64,000 nt of DNA from Warburgia ugandensis (taxonomy: Eukaryota > Streptophyta > Magnoliopsida > Canellales > Canellaceae): assembly GCA_035236585.1 (NCBI GenBank), contig CP141136.1, forward strand, positions 26,699,426-26,763,425, read 5' to 3'. Numbering within the stretch: the stretch's first letter is position 1; every line of letters begins with the position of its first letter. Below, piece by piece: positions 51,435 through 63,100 of the stretch. The notes under the pieces are model-generated. The model saw only the letters and a program-made list of their open reading frames with translations. It was not told the DNA's origin and searched no databases. A program made the position numbers and the translations under genes.

Positions 51435-52285
51435 TGGGGAGACTTCTTGATAAAGATGGCATAGTAGTGACAGCTACATAGAATAATAATACTACCAGAA
51501 AAATGTTGCGTGGATTAGTCCAAAATATGAGAATGTGGATTCCTATTCAGTGGATGCGCACAAGTGAATACAAGTGAGATATCATCATTTGGATGATCAC
51601 AACCATCCATTTGGATGACTTGCTATGGATGAAAGACATATAAATGTTAACAACAGTAATGATTATAACGTTTAGTATTTGATGCTTTTGATAATGAATG
51701 CAGACCGTTGGTACATGACTCCCCCTATAGTGGTTCAAAAATAGACGATTTGGATCAACACAATCAAATTCCTTAATCTCACGGGTGAACTAAAGCCGAG
51801 TTGGAATGCAAGCTTGGGGAAAAAGGACAATTGTGCAAATTTAGAAGAAAGCACAGGTAATTACATGATTTCTTTTCAGGAATTCTCTCTCTTGAGTAAT
51901 TCTCTATCTTTTGAAAGCTTTCGGTGAACTTTTTTTGCTGTTTGTATTGTAAGATTATGCGAAGCGAGAGCTGATAATGATAATATAAGAAGCATTGATG
52001 TAAGCTATGCACTGAGCTCTTAAAAGCTTAACTTGTGTGCTACTCTTATTCCCAGCAGTGGTAAGTATAAAAGACACAAATTGAGATAGCTCCTCTTCAG
52101 AAATTTCTACTACTCCTAAAATATGAAATAGGAAAGATGGGAATTTGTTATTTTTTGAAATGGTTGAGAATTTTACAAGTGAGGGAATACTTGTGAGTTA
52201 CAAGGACATGACTAAGAATGTCATGAGATCAACCATGTTGATGAGCAGAAGAAGCAGAAATGAGAAATTGGAAACCTAGAAGTAC
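51435..52285. other. intergenic, nothing recognised
   Basis: Only short frames; no repeat family identified. Confidence 0.4.
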
Positions 52286-52289
52286 CGGG

Positions 52290-52830
52290 CTTCAATTACA
52301 GCCTTAGTTGTGATAATTGATGACCATTTGTTGCCTCCTAGCACCTTCTTTAGCAAGGCTATCTGCAGATTCATTAGCCAATCTTTTCACCCAAGAGAAT
52401 TACACCTTAACTTCAAGCCATTCAACAATCTGAACTAGAACACTATCATACTTCCATGGCCAGTTTTCCTCATCTTTCGTCTAGTTTATCTCATTGATTG
52501 TGTCTTCTTCGATAAGGAGAGCTTGGCATTGGTGATTTAGAGAGTGATAAATGCCAATGAAAGGTGCTCTTACTTCAGCTTTGTTGGACTCATTAAATCC
52601 AACTGGACCTGAGAATGTAAAAAGAGTCTGCTCATCATGATTTCTAGAAATTCCTGCAATACCTGATTGCCCTGGGTTTCCAAAGAGAATTTGAAAACTT
52701 TTGACTGGGGATAAATGTCTTGGTAGGTGATGTCTCATCTTGCACATAAGTGTGAACATCTGAGAATGTTTTGGTGAACTTTTGAAAAATGAGGATTTTT
52801 TTACTTTTTTTTGACATTTGGATGACATTT
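52290..52830 (-). mobile_element. LINE fragment: RNase H domain at the 3' end
   Basis: On the minus strand, a 115-codon frame reads FGNPGQSGIAGISRNHDEQ, then FSGPVGFNESNKAEVRA and ALLIEEDTINEI. After a stop it continues with WPWKYDSVLVQIVEWLEV and FSWVKRLANESADSLAKEG. This is the RNase H domain found at the C-terminus of plant L1-type LINEs, with the GNPG, Glu (KAE), ED and AD catalytic regions recognisable, though the first Asp region (usually NFDG) is altered to QILFG. The endonuclease and reverse-transcriptase parts are missing, so it is a 5'-truncated, mutated insertion. It has several stops near its end and cannot function. Confidence 0.8.
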
Positions 52831-53258
52831 AAGAAGGAGATACCAGAAGTCGCTTTTCTGGATATCTAATCCCAGATGTCTTTCATGTTATACATCTCTT
52901 TCTTGATGGCATCCCTCTTATAATTTCATTCATTTATGTATTTGGACATGCAGAGACATCAGTATTAAATTCTAAACATATGTTTAGAGATTTCTAAACA
53001 TAAGCAGTTATCATAGCTTCTGCAAAGGGGTCAAGGCACAGAAATATAAATCTAAGAGTTATAAGTGCAGAGCCCTGACCTATGGGGGCCATCTGTGTTA
53101 AATTCCACTTTCTCTTCATGGCTTCCTAACTATAGATTGTTCATTTGAATTGCGCTTCTGTGCTTAGGTGCATCTTGGCATGCACTGACATAAGCAAGAC
53201 TAGATGTTCATGTTAATGATTGATCTTGAAAAATATATCTGTACACACATGCAGACAT

Positions 53259-53452
53259 GTGGCTAACCACTTTCCATGCGTTATGGAAAAAGTAATTTTA
53301 GCTGTCCACACTTCACTCAATGGCATATGGTACATGACATTGACTGTGTTAGAGAGTGGCTAACGACTTTCCATGCCTTATGGAAAAAGTGATTTAAGTT
53401 GTCCACACTGCGCTCAACAGCATGTGGTACATCGAATTGACTGTGTTAGAGC
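53259..53452. repeat. 97-bp direct tandem duplication
   Basis: ggctaaccactttccatgcg at 53,261 recurs as ggctaacgactttccatgcc at 53,358. Both copies end with ttgactgtgttagag. The copies are about 85-90 % alike. Confidence 0.85.
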
Positions 53453-53844
53453 GCTAGCTGAGATCTAGAACTTCTATTGGTAGATCCAAAGCCATTTTAG
53501 CGAAATGTAATAGAACAATTATTGGACATTTCAGGGGCTATTGACTGAAAATGCTGTTGCTGTTTTAAAGATGTTGCTTCCAAAGCACCCCGAAGGTGAT
53601 CTTGCTGCTGCTTGTTCCTAACCTGATGAAATTTGCCTCCACTGGAACTAGCAATTGACTGGTTCTTTTCTCTACATTGATACGCCAGGTTTCAAGTGTA
53701 ACTATAACTACTGCAGTGACTTTTATGTATTTGTGCCAGGAGTTACAATCCTTTCTTCTTAGCAAGTTCTTCCATAGTGAATTATTTCCATAAATGGAAG
53801 ATTCTTAGTTAAAAATTTGTTCAATATATCTATTTTATTTGTTA

Positions 53845-54000
53845 AGAGGAGCCTTGGCGCAACAATAGAGTTGTTGTCATGTGATCTTGAGGTCACAGGT
53901 TCAAGGCATGGAAACAGCCTCTTGCATTGACCCTTGTGGTCCACCCCTTCCCCGGACCCTGCATACACGGGAGCTTCGTGCACTAGGGTTGCCCTTTTAT
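53845..54000 (+). mobile_element. Au-type SINE, nearly full length
   Basis: Starts gaggagccttggcgcaaca (A box), has the B-box-like aggttcaaggc and the ttgtggtccaccccttcccc block, and ends gggttgcccttttat. An internal stretch around the gcagggtaaggctgcg region is missing. Confidence 0.85.
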
Positions 54001-54020
54001 ATCTATTGTATTTGTCGTTA

Positions 54021-54198
54021 GTGTACTTGGTGCAATGGTTGAGTTGTTGCTGTGTGACCTGGAGGTCATGGGTGCGAGGTGTGGAAACAGCCTCATGAAA
54101 AATGCAAGGGAAGGGTGTATGCTATAGACCCTTTGTGGTCCACCATTCCCCGGACCCCCCATCCTTGGGATCTTCGTGCATTGGGCTACCCTTTTTGT
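54021..54198 (+). mobile_element. Au-type SINE, full length, tandem to the previous one
   Basis: gtgtacttggtgcaatggtt to gggctaccctttttgttg. Most of the body is present, including the internal tgcaagggaagggtgtatgc block, but the 5' end is altered. It lies about 20 bp after the previous SINE, in the same orientation. Confidence 0.85.
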
Positions 54199-54199
54199 T

Positions 54200-54905
54200 G
54201 GTATACCTCATGATGCCCAAATTTCCATCCTTGGGAAATGGCAATCAAAGTAATAGATCCATTCGAACTTGATCTTGAGTTGCCTCAAATTAATTCTGAA
54301 GGCAGTGACAGAAGTAGGCCCTAATCTGGCTACTTTTTTGGCTTCGTTCTGTGCTGAACCAAGTTGGTTTTGGTATCTCTGTCTCCATTTGGTATGATAG
54401 ACCTTTGACAGTGGAAAAACTTGAAAATGGCCTAAATTGGTCATAATTGTTCTTGACATGGAGAAAATGAAATCATCAGTTGCCAATAAACAGTGTGGTA
54501 CCCACTAATGGGAAATTTGACACTCCCTAACAGTCTATGTTCACATCTCTTCTCAGTTCCTATATCCATTGATTGTTGTCCTTAATGTGAATTCTTTATC
54601 TTGTTGGAAACTAATGGCTAGATTCTTTATTTTCTAATAATGTTTGTTCCTTGTCAAGTCAGAGAAACTTATTCTTTCACTTTTGCAAATGAGCATTTAT
54701 GGTTTTGTGATGAAAAGAATGTCGATGATGATTATGATGTGTAGTATTCCCTATTTTTGTAGCTCCTTTTTCTCATCTTATTGCTCTGCTTCTCAACTGC
54801 TTCAAAAAGGTTGAAATTTTATATATTCTTAGGCTCGGTCTTCAGTGGAACACACACATACATAACGTTATTAGAGAACAGAAAGATGATACTAGTTGAA
54901 TTTTT
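54200..54905. other. stretch before the nuclease pseudogene
   Basis: The first two exons of an S1/P1 nuclease gene should lie here if they had survived. I see no trace of them. A minus-strand frame of 92 codons (54,208-54,486) is unrecognised. Confidence 0.4.
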
Positions 54906-57202
54906 GTAGGAGATTGCCATGACTTCGCAGGACGTAAAGACAGATGTGTAACTGGAGCAATTTACAACTATTCAGCACAGCTAACAACTTATCAGGAAGT
55001 TCATTCTGAATTTGAATGTAATGATGGTTTTCATCAAGAACTTTCTGGGTTATGCAATTTCCACTCGTTATATTTCATTTTCGTTTATAATTCAAGGGTA
55101 CATAGTGGGTTGATTAGAAAAATAAATAAAATGCTTCCTGTTGACTGCAGATAATCTCACAGACGCTCTGATGTTCTTATCATATTTCGTGGGGGCCATC
55201 CATCGGGTCTGTTCTTTTTGTAGTGCATCAAAAATCCAATTTAAGTTCCGAACCACATATACATTTTTTGTTTGGCCATTTTAATTATCATCAGAAATGC
55301 AACAGGGTCGCTTCTTTCCACAATAACAACACTCTACATATGTTGAACACGTGTACACAATTCTATACAGCTATAGAGATGTGCCATTGATTCTTTTTTT
55401 CTAATACTGGTACACTGGCCTAGTAGTAGTCTTGGTTTTATAATACCTGTAGTTGTAGTAACAATCTATTTCCAGTCTACCAAATCATTGCACGCATGTT
55501 TTTATTTTGAGTTTTCTATGATTGCCATCTCTAGTTATAATTTTCAGGAAAATAAAGACATGCAATGCACTCGGTTTTACCTTCCACCTTTTGATGACAG
55601 CCTTTACATGTTGGATTCACCAGAGACAAAGGTGGGAACACAATAATTTTCCACTGGTTCCGGCAGAAGACTAGTTTACGCCATATGAGTCCATAGGATT
55701 TTGTTCTCATGAACTTGCCTTTTCTTCGAAGTTACTTGCAAAAGAAACAGACCTAACATGAAACAATTTAGAAGGAACAAAGCGGCATGCGAGAGCATCA
55801 AGTTGAACTTTACTTCATGGAATCCAGCTAGTTCTATTGTATCCTGCAATAGCATAATTGTCGGCAACCAGATCAGGTTTGCCGTGTATGTGAGATGCCT
55901 CAGGAGAAGAGATTATGTCCACAAAATTCAATAATCCCTGTAAGATCTCAGCAAACAACTTAGCTGGAGATAAACTATTGCATATAACCCATCTAACATC
56001 ATTAAGAGCCATCATTTAATATGAAAGCAGACTAGTGATTATCGCCTCTGTCAATCTTAAGTTCTAGCAGTCTGTTGGTGAAGTTGCAAAGAGAAGGATA
56101 ACTTCAGTTTGTAGTTTTCTCTGCACATCTTAAGTATCATTTAATTCATCTGATGTTGTATTATCTTTTGCCTGATGGTATCAGTGTTCTGGGTACACAT
56201 ATTGCCTGGTAAACACATGCATATTGTATGATTTGTATTAATCCAAAGCAGACGAAAAAAGTATCAACTTTTGGGGCTAGAGATGTTATCACCCACAAAA
56301 TGTTGAGGAAATGGGTTTCCTTCTTACTTGTTACTTACTTTTCCATCATAGTGATTATTAAATCTGGTTGTGCTGTTCTTTTTCCAGGTATGTGATAGCA
56401 TGATCATTGAGTCTGACATGAAGGAATTTTACAATTCAGACATTGCTCTTCTGATACAAGAGATACAAACAAATATGCGGGTATGCACTTTTAGTTATTT
56501 CATCTCATAGCTTTAAAATTTGACTGGAAAAACAAAAAACAAATGCCAATCTTTTTCTGTGGTAAAAGACTGCAAAATATCAAGATATTCTCAGAAACTA
56601 CATGTTTGAATTACAGTAATTCTTTCTTTGGTAAATGAGTACAATTATCCCCATGGAGAAATATAATATTTCTTTTACAAAGTACTAAACAAGGTTGGAG
56701 AGAGCGAGATGGATCTTTCTAGAAACTGGTAAAGCAGTTTGAAGCTTTTGATAATCTTTTGTATCCATTTGTGGCTTTACACTGACTCTCGTTTGTTTGA
56801 GGTGTTTACTATTTTACCTAGTTGTCTTTTGCCTTCTGTGACTGGGAGTGCTGGTCTGATGGTATTTCATCATGGGAAAATTGTGTTCCAAATCGAAGTG
56901 TTGTCCAGACGTGTAAATCTGTCTTTATGAAATTCTCACTGACCGTGTGACCTAAGAAATGCTAATTTTGTTGAGAAAAGGGTTCCAAACCTAGTGATAC
57001 AGTGTCCTTGTTCCCCACCCAAAGGTTGCAGGTGTGAGTCCACTAGCCCACAAACTTTTCAAAAAAAGAAAAGAAAAAACAAAAAAATGAGGCTAATTTC
57101 TGGGGCATAGTCGGAAATGCTGAAAGTAAATATACAAAGGCACTTTCAGCCCAATGGAGTTATGCTATTTTCTCAAGGCATGTCTGTCCAATGAAGTTAT
57201 GC

Positions 57203-57278
57203 TATAGACTCTTGTGGTCCACCCCTTCCTTGGACCCCACACATAGGCAGGAGCTTCGTGCAATGGGCTGCCCTTTAT
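57203..57278 (+). mobile_element. Au-type SINE, 3' part
   Basis: atagactcttgtggtccacc to gggctgccctttat. The 5' half is absent. It lies inside the nuclease pseudogene. Confidence 0.8.
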
Positions 57279-57295
57279 CTTCAAGTAAAGCTTAT

Positions 57296-57450
57296 GGGCA
57301 GCCCAGTGTACAAAGCTCCTGCATATGCAGGGTTCAGGAGAGGGGCAGACCACAAAATTTCTATAGTACGCAGCTTTTACTTTGCATTTTTGCAAGAGGC
57401 TATTTCCATGCCTCGAAACCAACTCAACCATTGTGCCAAGGCTCCCCTTT
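57296..57450 (-). mobile_element. Au-type SINE, nearly complete, inverted to its neighbour
   Basis: Reverse complement of the SINE: gggcagcccag at one end, then gcatttttgcaagaggctat and aaggctcccc at the other. It faces the fragment at 57.2 kb about 20 bp away, so the pair could form a hairpin. Confidence 0.85.
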
Positions 57451-57817
57451 TCAAGTAAAACTTTATTCATCTATTAAAATGTTTTAAAACTTTGCAGGAA
57501 GCCTGTCAGCTTTTCACTGAGTCCTTGGTTGATTGACAAGTTTGTGGGCACTGATGCAAAGCAATTTGAAAACAGAAGTGCCTGCTTTATTAGATATCTC
57601 ATGATATTTTCATGAGTGAACATGTAAATATTAGAAATGCTAAGAAAATCCTCGGATAAAACTTCATATATGCATATATGCTTCTGAATGCATCATTTTG
57701 GCCTGCAGGTTTGCATACAGGAATGCGACATCTGGAAGCACATTGTCAGATAACTGAATTGATTATTTCTCTTGAAAAGTCATGTTATCAGGGAGGGTGT
57801 AGTTCTCAATATAGTGG

Positions 57818-57997
57818 GCAGGCAGCCCTGGTGCACGAAGCTCCCGCCCATGCAGGGTCCGGGGAAGGGGCGGACCACAAGGGCTTATAGTACGCAGCCT
57901 TACCTTGCGTTTTTGCAAGAGGCTGTTTCCATGCCTTGAACCTGTGACCTCAAGGTCACATGATGACAACTTTTACCATTGCTCCAAGGCTCCCCTT
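57818..57997 (-). mobile_element. Au-type SINE, full length
   Basis: About 180 bp from ggcagccctggtgcacgaag to caaggctcccc, including the B-box reverse complement and the complete middle. It is the best-preserved copy in the window. It lies just past the last recognisable block of the nuclease pseudogene, where the missing last exon would be expected. Confidence 0.9.
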
Positions 57998-57999
57998 CT

Positions 58000-59700
58000 G
58001 TTCTCATTATAGTCATATCTGTAAACAATCAATTTATTTTCAAGAGATTTGCATACTCAGGACATGGCTTTTCTCATGTCAAAAGGGCCTAGTTCTCCTA
58101 AACCTGAGATCTGGCTGTGTGGAAACTTCGAAAATTGCCTAAGAATTCACTGTAGTAGTAAGTAATTTGAAGTCAAACAAAGATTGGGGACTGGACTTTA
58201 TCTTCAGCAGACTTGGACCTAGCTGCACGTGCTTAGTCCTGTTGAAACTAGCTTAAACCTGGACTGGTGTTGATGGTAAAATTATCTTGTTTTCCAAGTT
58301 CGGAGCACATGTAAAGCGTCACCTATTTTACTTTATTCAGTAAATATTACCCTGGTGATACGCTATTGGTGCAACATAGATGTTGCAATCGGCAATATGG
58401 TGCTGACCTGACCGGCCACCACTAAACGTAATTGTGATGGAGCATCAACCTTGCAGTATTCCTATATTGATTTGATAAAAGCTGAAAGAATAATAATAAT
58501 GCATTATGAAAGATGCAGTTCTAATGCAGGAACTGGATTACTACCTTTCAATAAATATCTCACCATTTTATTTATGAAAATCAATGTTCTTCAATAGTTA
58601 GGATAAAGTCCTCTTCTGTTATTCAGAAACTGATCATTTCAATCTTGTGTTCTACTATATGTGAAGAAAGGAAGCATCAAGCTACCACAGTATCCTGCTT
58701 GATACAGGGAGGCACATATAGAGATGTGTTTATGTCCGTTCAGATTGTCAAATTATGCGCTCTCACCAGGATAGTTAACTGACTAAACCTCTAATATTAT
58801 CCTTCAACAAATGACTAATAAGGGACACTAAATATAAGTGCTATGTGTAGCGAAAACGGCCAGGTATGGACTACCATACTGTGACATACTATTATGGAAT
58901 TCTTCCCCAAAGAAGCTAACATTTCTTAACTGTCCTAAAAATAATTGAGTTTTAGTTTTAGAGAATATGATATATCAACATTAGGATCAAAGTGACTGCT
59001 GCTTTTTACCCAAACAAGTGGCTGCTGTCAAATATCGTCTAGTGCAGCTGGCTGCAGACAACAAGATGACTCTCCTTGTTACTCTTGGGTGGAGGTTTGA
59101 GGTGGTACTTTCCCCCTTGTTGGAGAGATTTCAAGTAGATTTAGGAGTTAAGACAATATGTTAGTAGATAGTTTCCTTCCTAATTCTTCATTATACCAAA
59201 AAAGAAAAAGAAAAAAGAAAAAGAAGTGGCTGCTTCTGTGACCAAACCTTTATCCCTGAGAGAATTTACAGAAGTTCTGCTTCAAAATAAGCCTTCTGGA
59301 TTACAACCGTAATCAAGATTAGTGTTGCATGTAGGGGTTATTGTTAAGCAATGCCATAAAGATAGAGGATAGGAAATGTTAATTTTGCCATAACTCTTAC
59401 ACATGGATGAATGCTCAAACTATCCATGATAATTGATACTAAGTATATAATTCGAAGGTCCCACAAATGAAGGTTTTGGATCAATGCTAATTTTATGTGG
59501 CTAGAGTTGGATTTACTATTTTATATGTCAATGATCTGTTCCAAATGGTATGACAAAATGCTGAACTCCTCTCTTTCGCTTGACGTGTAGATGATCACTT
59601 TCTCCCTCCGCTGCTAGTCGTGGAGAAGAGATTGGCTCAAGGCAGGGCCCCTTTGGCTGCTACTCTTAGTCGCATCTTCACGCCTCGGTCATTAATCTCG
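58000..59700. other. intergenic region upstream of the BFN1 gene
   Basis: No gene or named repeat recognised. The part nearest 59.7 kb becomes GC-richer and is presumably promoter DNA of the nuclease gene. Confidence 0.4.
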
Positions 59701-59709
59701 GCAGATTGA

Positions 59710-59716
59710 TATAAAT
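59710..59716 (+). promoter_or_regulatory. candidate TATA box of the BFN1 gene
   Basis: TATAAAT, 400 bp before the ATG. It would give a leader of about 365 bases that includes the GA tract. An alternative weaker AT run lies near 59,970. Confidence 0.35.
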
Positions 59717-60013
59717 GGAAAAGTTGGCGACGAACGATTCATCTTAGTGTAGCCAGCTGACATCAATGGAACATATTTCACGCATTCTCATTGACGTAAC
59801 TTTTCCTGCAGGTTAGAGACACTTCCAAGACAAGCAAATATTTGGTCATCTACTTTTACCTAGTTTGGCTGGTGTTGACGATGTCTCTCTATGGGAAGCC
59901 GAACTTTGGGAGCACACTTCGGCAAGACAAACGTGAGTCTCGCGCTCCTTAAAATCCCCCTTTCGTCTGCATATATGTACATAACAAGTCTTCTACTGGG
60001 TTCATTTCGTATA

Positions 60014-60018
<5 letters not shown>

Positions 60019-60109
<91 letters not shown>
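60019..60109. repeat. (GA)n microsatellite ending at the start codon
   Basis: About 45 GA units running directly into the ATG of the nuclease gene. It must lie in the 5' leader or core promoter. GA tracts near plant start sites are known binding sites for BBR/BPC GAGA factors; a role here is inference. Confidence 0.95.
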
Positions 60110-60112
<3 letters not shown>

Positions 60113-63100
60113 GCTGAGGTTGGAGGATGGTGGAGGTTGTTTTGGCGCTTGCTGGTGTTGTTCGGTCTTGTTCTTTTTGCTGCACCTAGTGCTTGGTCAT
60201 GGAGCAAAGAGGGCCATATCATGACTTGCCGAATTGCGCAGGTAGCTACTTGGTGCAATCTAAAGTCTTCTTCTCGGTGATTTCAAGCAAAGTTGTTTTA
60301 GTAATTGGAGTACTTAAATTCGTTGTCCATTTGCATGTCAAAAGCTGTATAACACAGTTCTCAGATAAGAGGCACCTCTCCTGTTTGTACATTAGGTTCA
60401 GCGTTCGAAGTTGGCAGCCATCCCAATAGGGGGTGTGACATCCAGCCTAGTAGAAGTTATGAAATACGTATGCGTAAGTGGCTGAGTGCATGAGGTAGAA
60501 ATTATTGTACTACAAAAAAGGTAACTTTCCTAAAAGATATGCTTTGGGGAACTGAAATGGTAAAGCACAAATAGTTAAGTTTAGAATAAGGGAAATGTAC
60601 ACCTGTAGGCGTAGACGAATGCTAGGTCGAAAGCCCTTAGGGAGCGCTTCCCTGGAGCACCCTCTCGTTTTGCATGAATTTACCCACCTGAGGATGATCC
60701 AGCCCGCCTATCTGATTACGTGGGTGACTGGAAGTTCAAAAAAAGTAAGGGGATTGATTCTAGCATCTTAAAAATTGTACTTTTGATCCCAAGAAATAAA
60801 TAATTAGAAACCTTGTATAAACAATGCACTAAACTTAAACAAAACAAAAAAATGGAATGCTAGAATCATCCAATCGCTATATTTGTTGTTTAGCCAGAGT
60901 CATCAGATGAATGGATAAGATTACCCTAAGGGAGGCCTGCTTCATCCAAGGTTTGGAGGGATTGGAGGTGCTTCTTGATAAGTGCCCTGGCAAGAGCTTA
61001 GCATTTCTCGTGTATCTGACATGAGAGGGATTGCTAGGCCGAAGACCATGTTAGGCGCTTCCAAAGAAGCGCCCTCATTTTTGTGTGGATGGTGACCTCC
61101 TTTGGATGATCGAACCTGTCCTTCATTTCATTGCCCAAGTCTTGGATATGTAGTCTTTCAAATGATATATGGATTGGATAGTTTTTAGCATATTGTTTGT
61201 CTCTAGAAACAGACGGCTAGAAACTTTATATGCACAATGGTCTAAATTGAACACCAAAAAACATAGTTCTTTACTTCTTTGGTCATTTGATCCTCGTGAT
61301 CATTTGGTTACTATATATCTAAGACTATAGCAACGATCATTCGGAGGCAGGCCCCACCCATATAAAAATGAGGAGTGCTTCTAGTAAGTGCCCTAGCCTA
61401 GCATGACTATTCACCCTTGTGGTCTGCTGCTTTCTCGGACCCCGTATACATAGGAGTTTGGGCTATCCCCATTCGTGTCTTTGGATAGCAATAATTTTAA
61501 CTATTTTATGTAGGTGACATCTGATTGGCTAGGGAAAAGTAGAAATAGAAAAAGTAAGAGTAAATGGTCACTGGAAACTTTTCTTCAGTCAATCTAATGT
61601 CACCTGCTCTTAACACTTATAACTCCTAGCTAAAATTACCGCTTGTGTTTTTCTCTTTGGGGCTTTATGGTTTGGTGCAACTTGCCAATTTAGATACTTC
61701 CAGTGAGGCTGGACACCCACACGTGGATCAATGTCAAAGCTTAACTAAGTATTATCTGTTAAGTATGTCTATCTTTATTAGGCTCTACTAGACCCAGAGG
61801 CAGCAGAGGTTGTTCATCATTTGTTGCCGGGGTACGTCAATGGCGACTTATCGGAACTCTGTACATGGGCCGATCAGATTCGGCACTGGTATAAATACCG
61901 CTGGACCAGTTCCCTTCACTTCATTGACACACCCGACGGACTGTGCACCTTTGATTACTCAAGTAAGCATCATTAATATTTTATTTTATTTAAATAGTTT
62001 TCATTTGGTTTGATGCTATATGTATCATATTTTTAGAACTTAAGCATACTGGATTTACTTAGATAATTATGACATTATTTATTTATTTAAATCCGACATT
62101 TGTTTCATAAATGTTGGTGTCTAACAGGAGATTGCCATGATCAACATGGAACTAAGAACATGTGTGTTACCGGTGCCATTAGGAATTTCACATCTCAGCT
62201 TTTGCACTATCGCGAAGGATCCTCCGATCGTCGATGTGAGGAACTTAAACACCTAGGAAGTTGGTCATTTGCTGAATACTTCATTATTTTTTGTTTTCTT
62301 TTCATTAACTTGTTGTCTTCTTGTTATGAAATGTTTCACAGATAATATGACTGAAGCCTTGCTATTCTTATCACATTTCATGGGAGATGCCCATCAGGTA
62401 AAAGTTGAGCCAGGATCTTAAGCTCTCTCCTTCGAGTTAATAAAGTTCTGTTAGTAATTTCCATTCTCAGCTTCATAGAGATTCATTGTGTTTGTGATTA
62501 CAGCCTCTACATGTTGGATTTACTAGCGATGAAGGCGGAAACACCATACCACTGCACTGGTTTAGGCATAATTCCAACCTTCATCATGTAAGTACCGGAG
62601 AAGTTATAATCTGTAGAGAGAGAGATGACTTCCATGAGCTCCAATGGCTCTTTCTTCTTAATGGATAGGTATGGGACAGGGAGATTATTCTTACTGCTAT
62701 TTCAGAATTATATGGAAAAGACATGGACAGGTTCCAACAAGATATCCAAGAGAACTTCACTGTTGTAAGCAACCACTTTAAGTTTATGGGTTTTCTACTT
62801 TGTTTTCATTTGGCAAGGAAATTAACTTACATTCATGTTGGTATTTGTGAAGGGAATTTGGTCTGATGATATGTCATCTTGGGGTGATTGTGATGATCTT
62901 TTCTCTTGTCCAAATAAGTGAGCTTCCAAGACTCAAACACATCTAAGAGCTAATCTTTGTCTTGCTTGTTTAATCGCATTCTTATATATTTTTCTCCCTC
63001 TTTCTAATGAACAAGGTATGCTGCTGAGAGCATAAGGTTAGCCTGCAAATGGGGTTACAAGGGTGTCACGTCTGGCATGACTCTTGCTGGTAATAATCAG

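Larger units (their letters stand above)
54910..57749 (+). pseudogene. S1/P1-type nuclease gene, ENDO2/ENDO4-like, decayed
   Basis: Six exon-like blocks match the neighbouring BFN1 gene in order. They are 54,910-55,017 (RDCHDFAGRKDRCVTGAIYN), 55,151-55,206 (NLTDALMFLSYFVGAIHR), 55,601-55,684 (PLHVGFTRDKGGNT), 56,388-56,480 (VCDSMIIESDMKEFYNSD), 56,849-56,893 (CWSDGISSWENCVPN) and 57,677-57,749 (YASECIILACRFAYRNATSG). The first three have exactly the BFN1 lengths (108, 56 and 84 bp). The CVTGAIYNY and ACRFAYRNAT wording is closer to ENDO2/ENDO4 than to BFN1. The signal-peptide exon, the second exon and the last exon are missing. The splice donor after block three reads AT instead of GT, block six lacks a normal acceptor and donor, and metal-binding residues are changed (GDIHQ to GAIHR, VWD to VCD). 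SINEs lie in its introns. It cannot encode an active enzyme. Confidence 0.85.

Noticed and set aside
53845-54198. tRNA genes, because of A-box and B-box sequences
   Set aside because: The sequences are the tRNA-derived heads of Au SINEs; no cloverleaf or anticodon arm can be formed.
54208-54486. Minus-strand 92-codon frame just after the SINE pair
   Set aside because: No domain or signal recognised; likely chance.
55815-56015. Minus-strand 66-codon frame that reads like protein, inside an intron of the nuclease pseudogene
   Set aside because: No family recognised, no splice context, too short to support.
56995-57090. Possible second SINE type with a B-box-like ggttgcaggtgtgagtcc and an A-rich tail
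   Set aside because: A single short copy with no A box or defined ends. It overlaps the decayed nuclease region and cannot be supported.
59860-60258. Minus-strand frames rich in Ser/Leu across the GA tract before BFN1, and an Arg/Glu-rich plus-strand frame
   Set aside because: Translation of the microsatellite and of the opposite strand of BFN1 exon 1.
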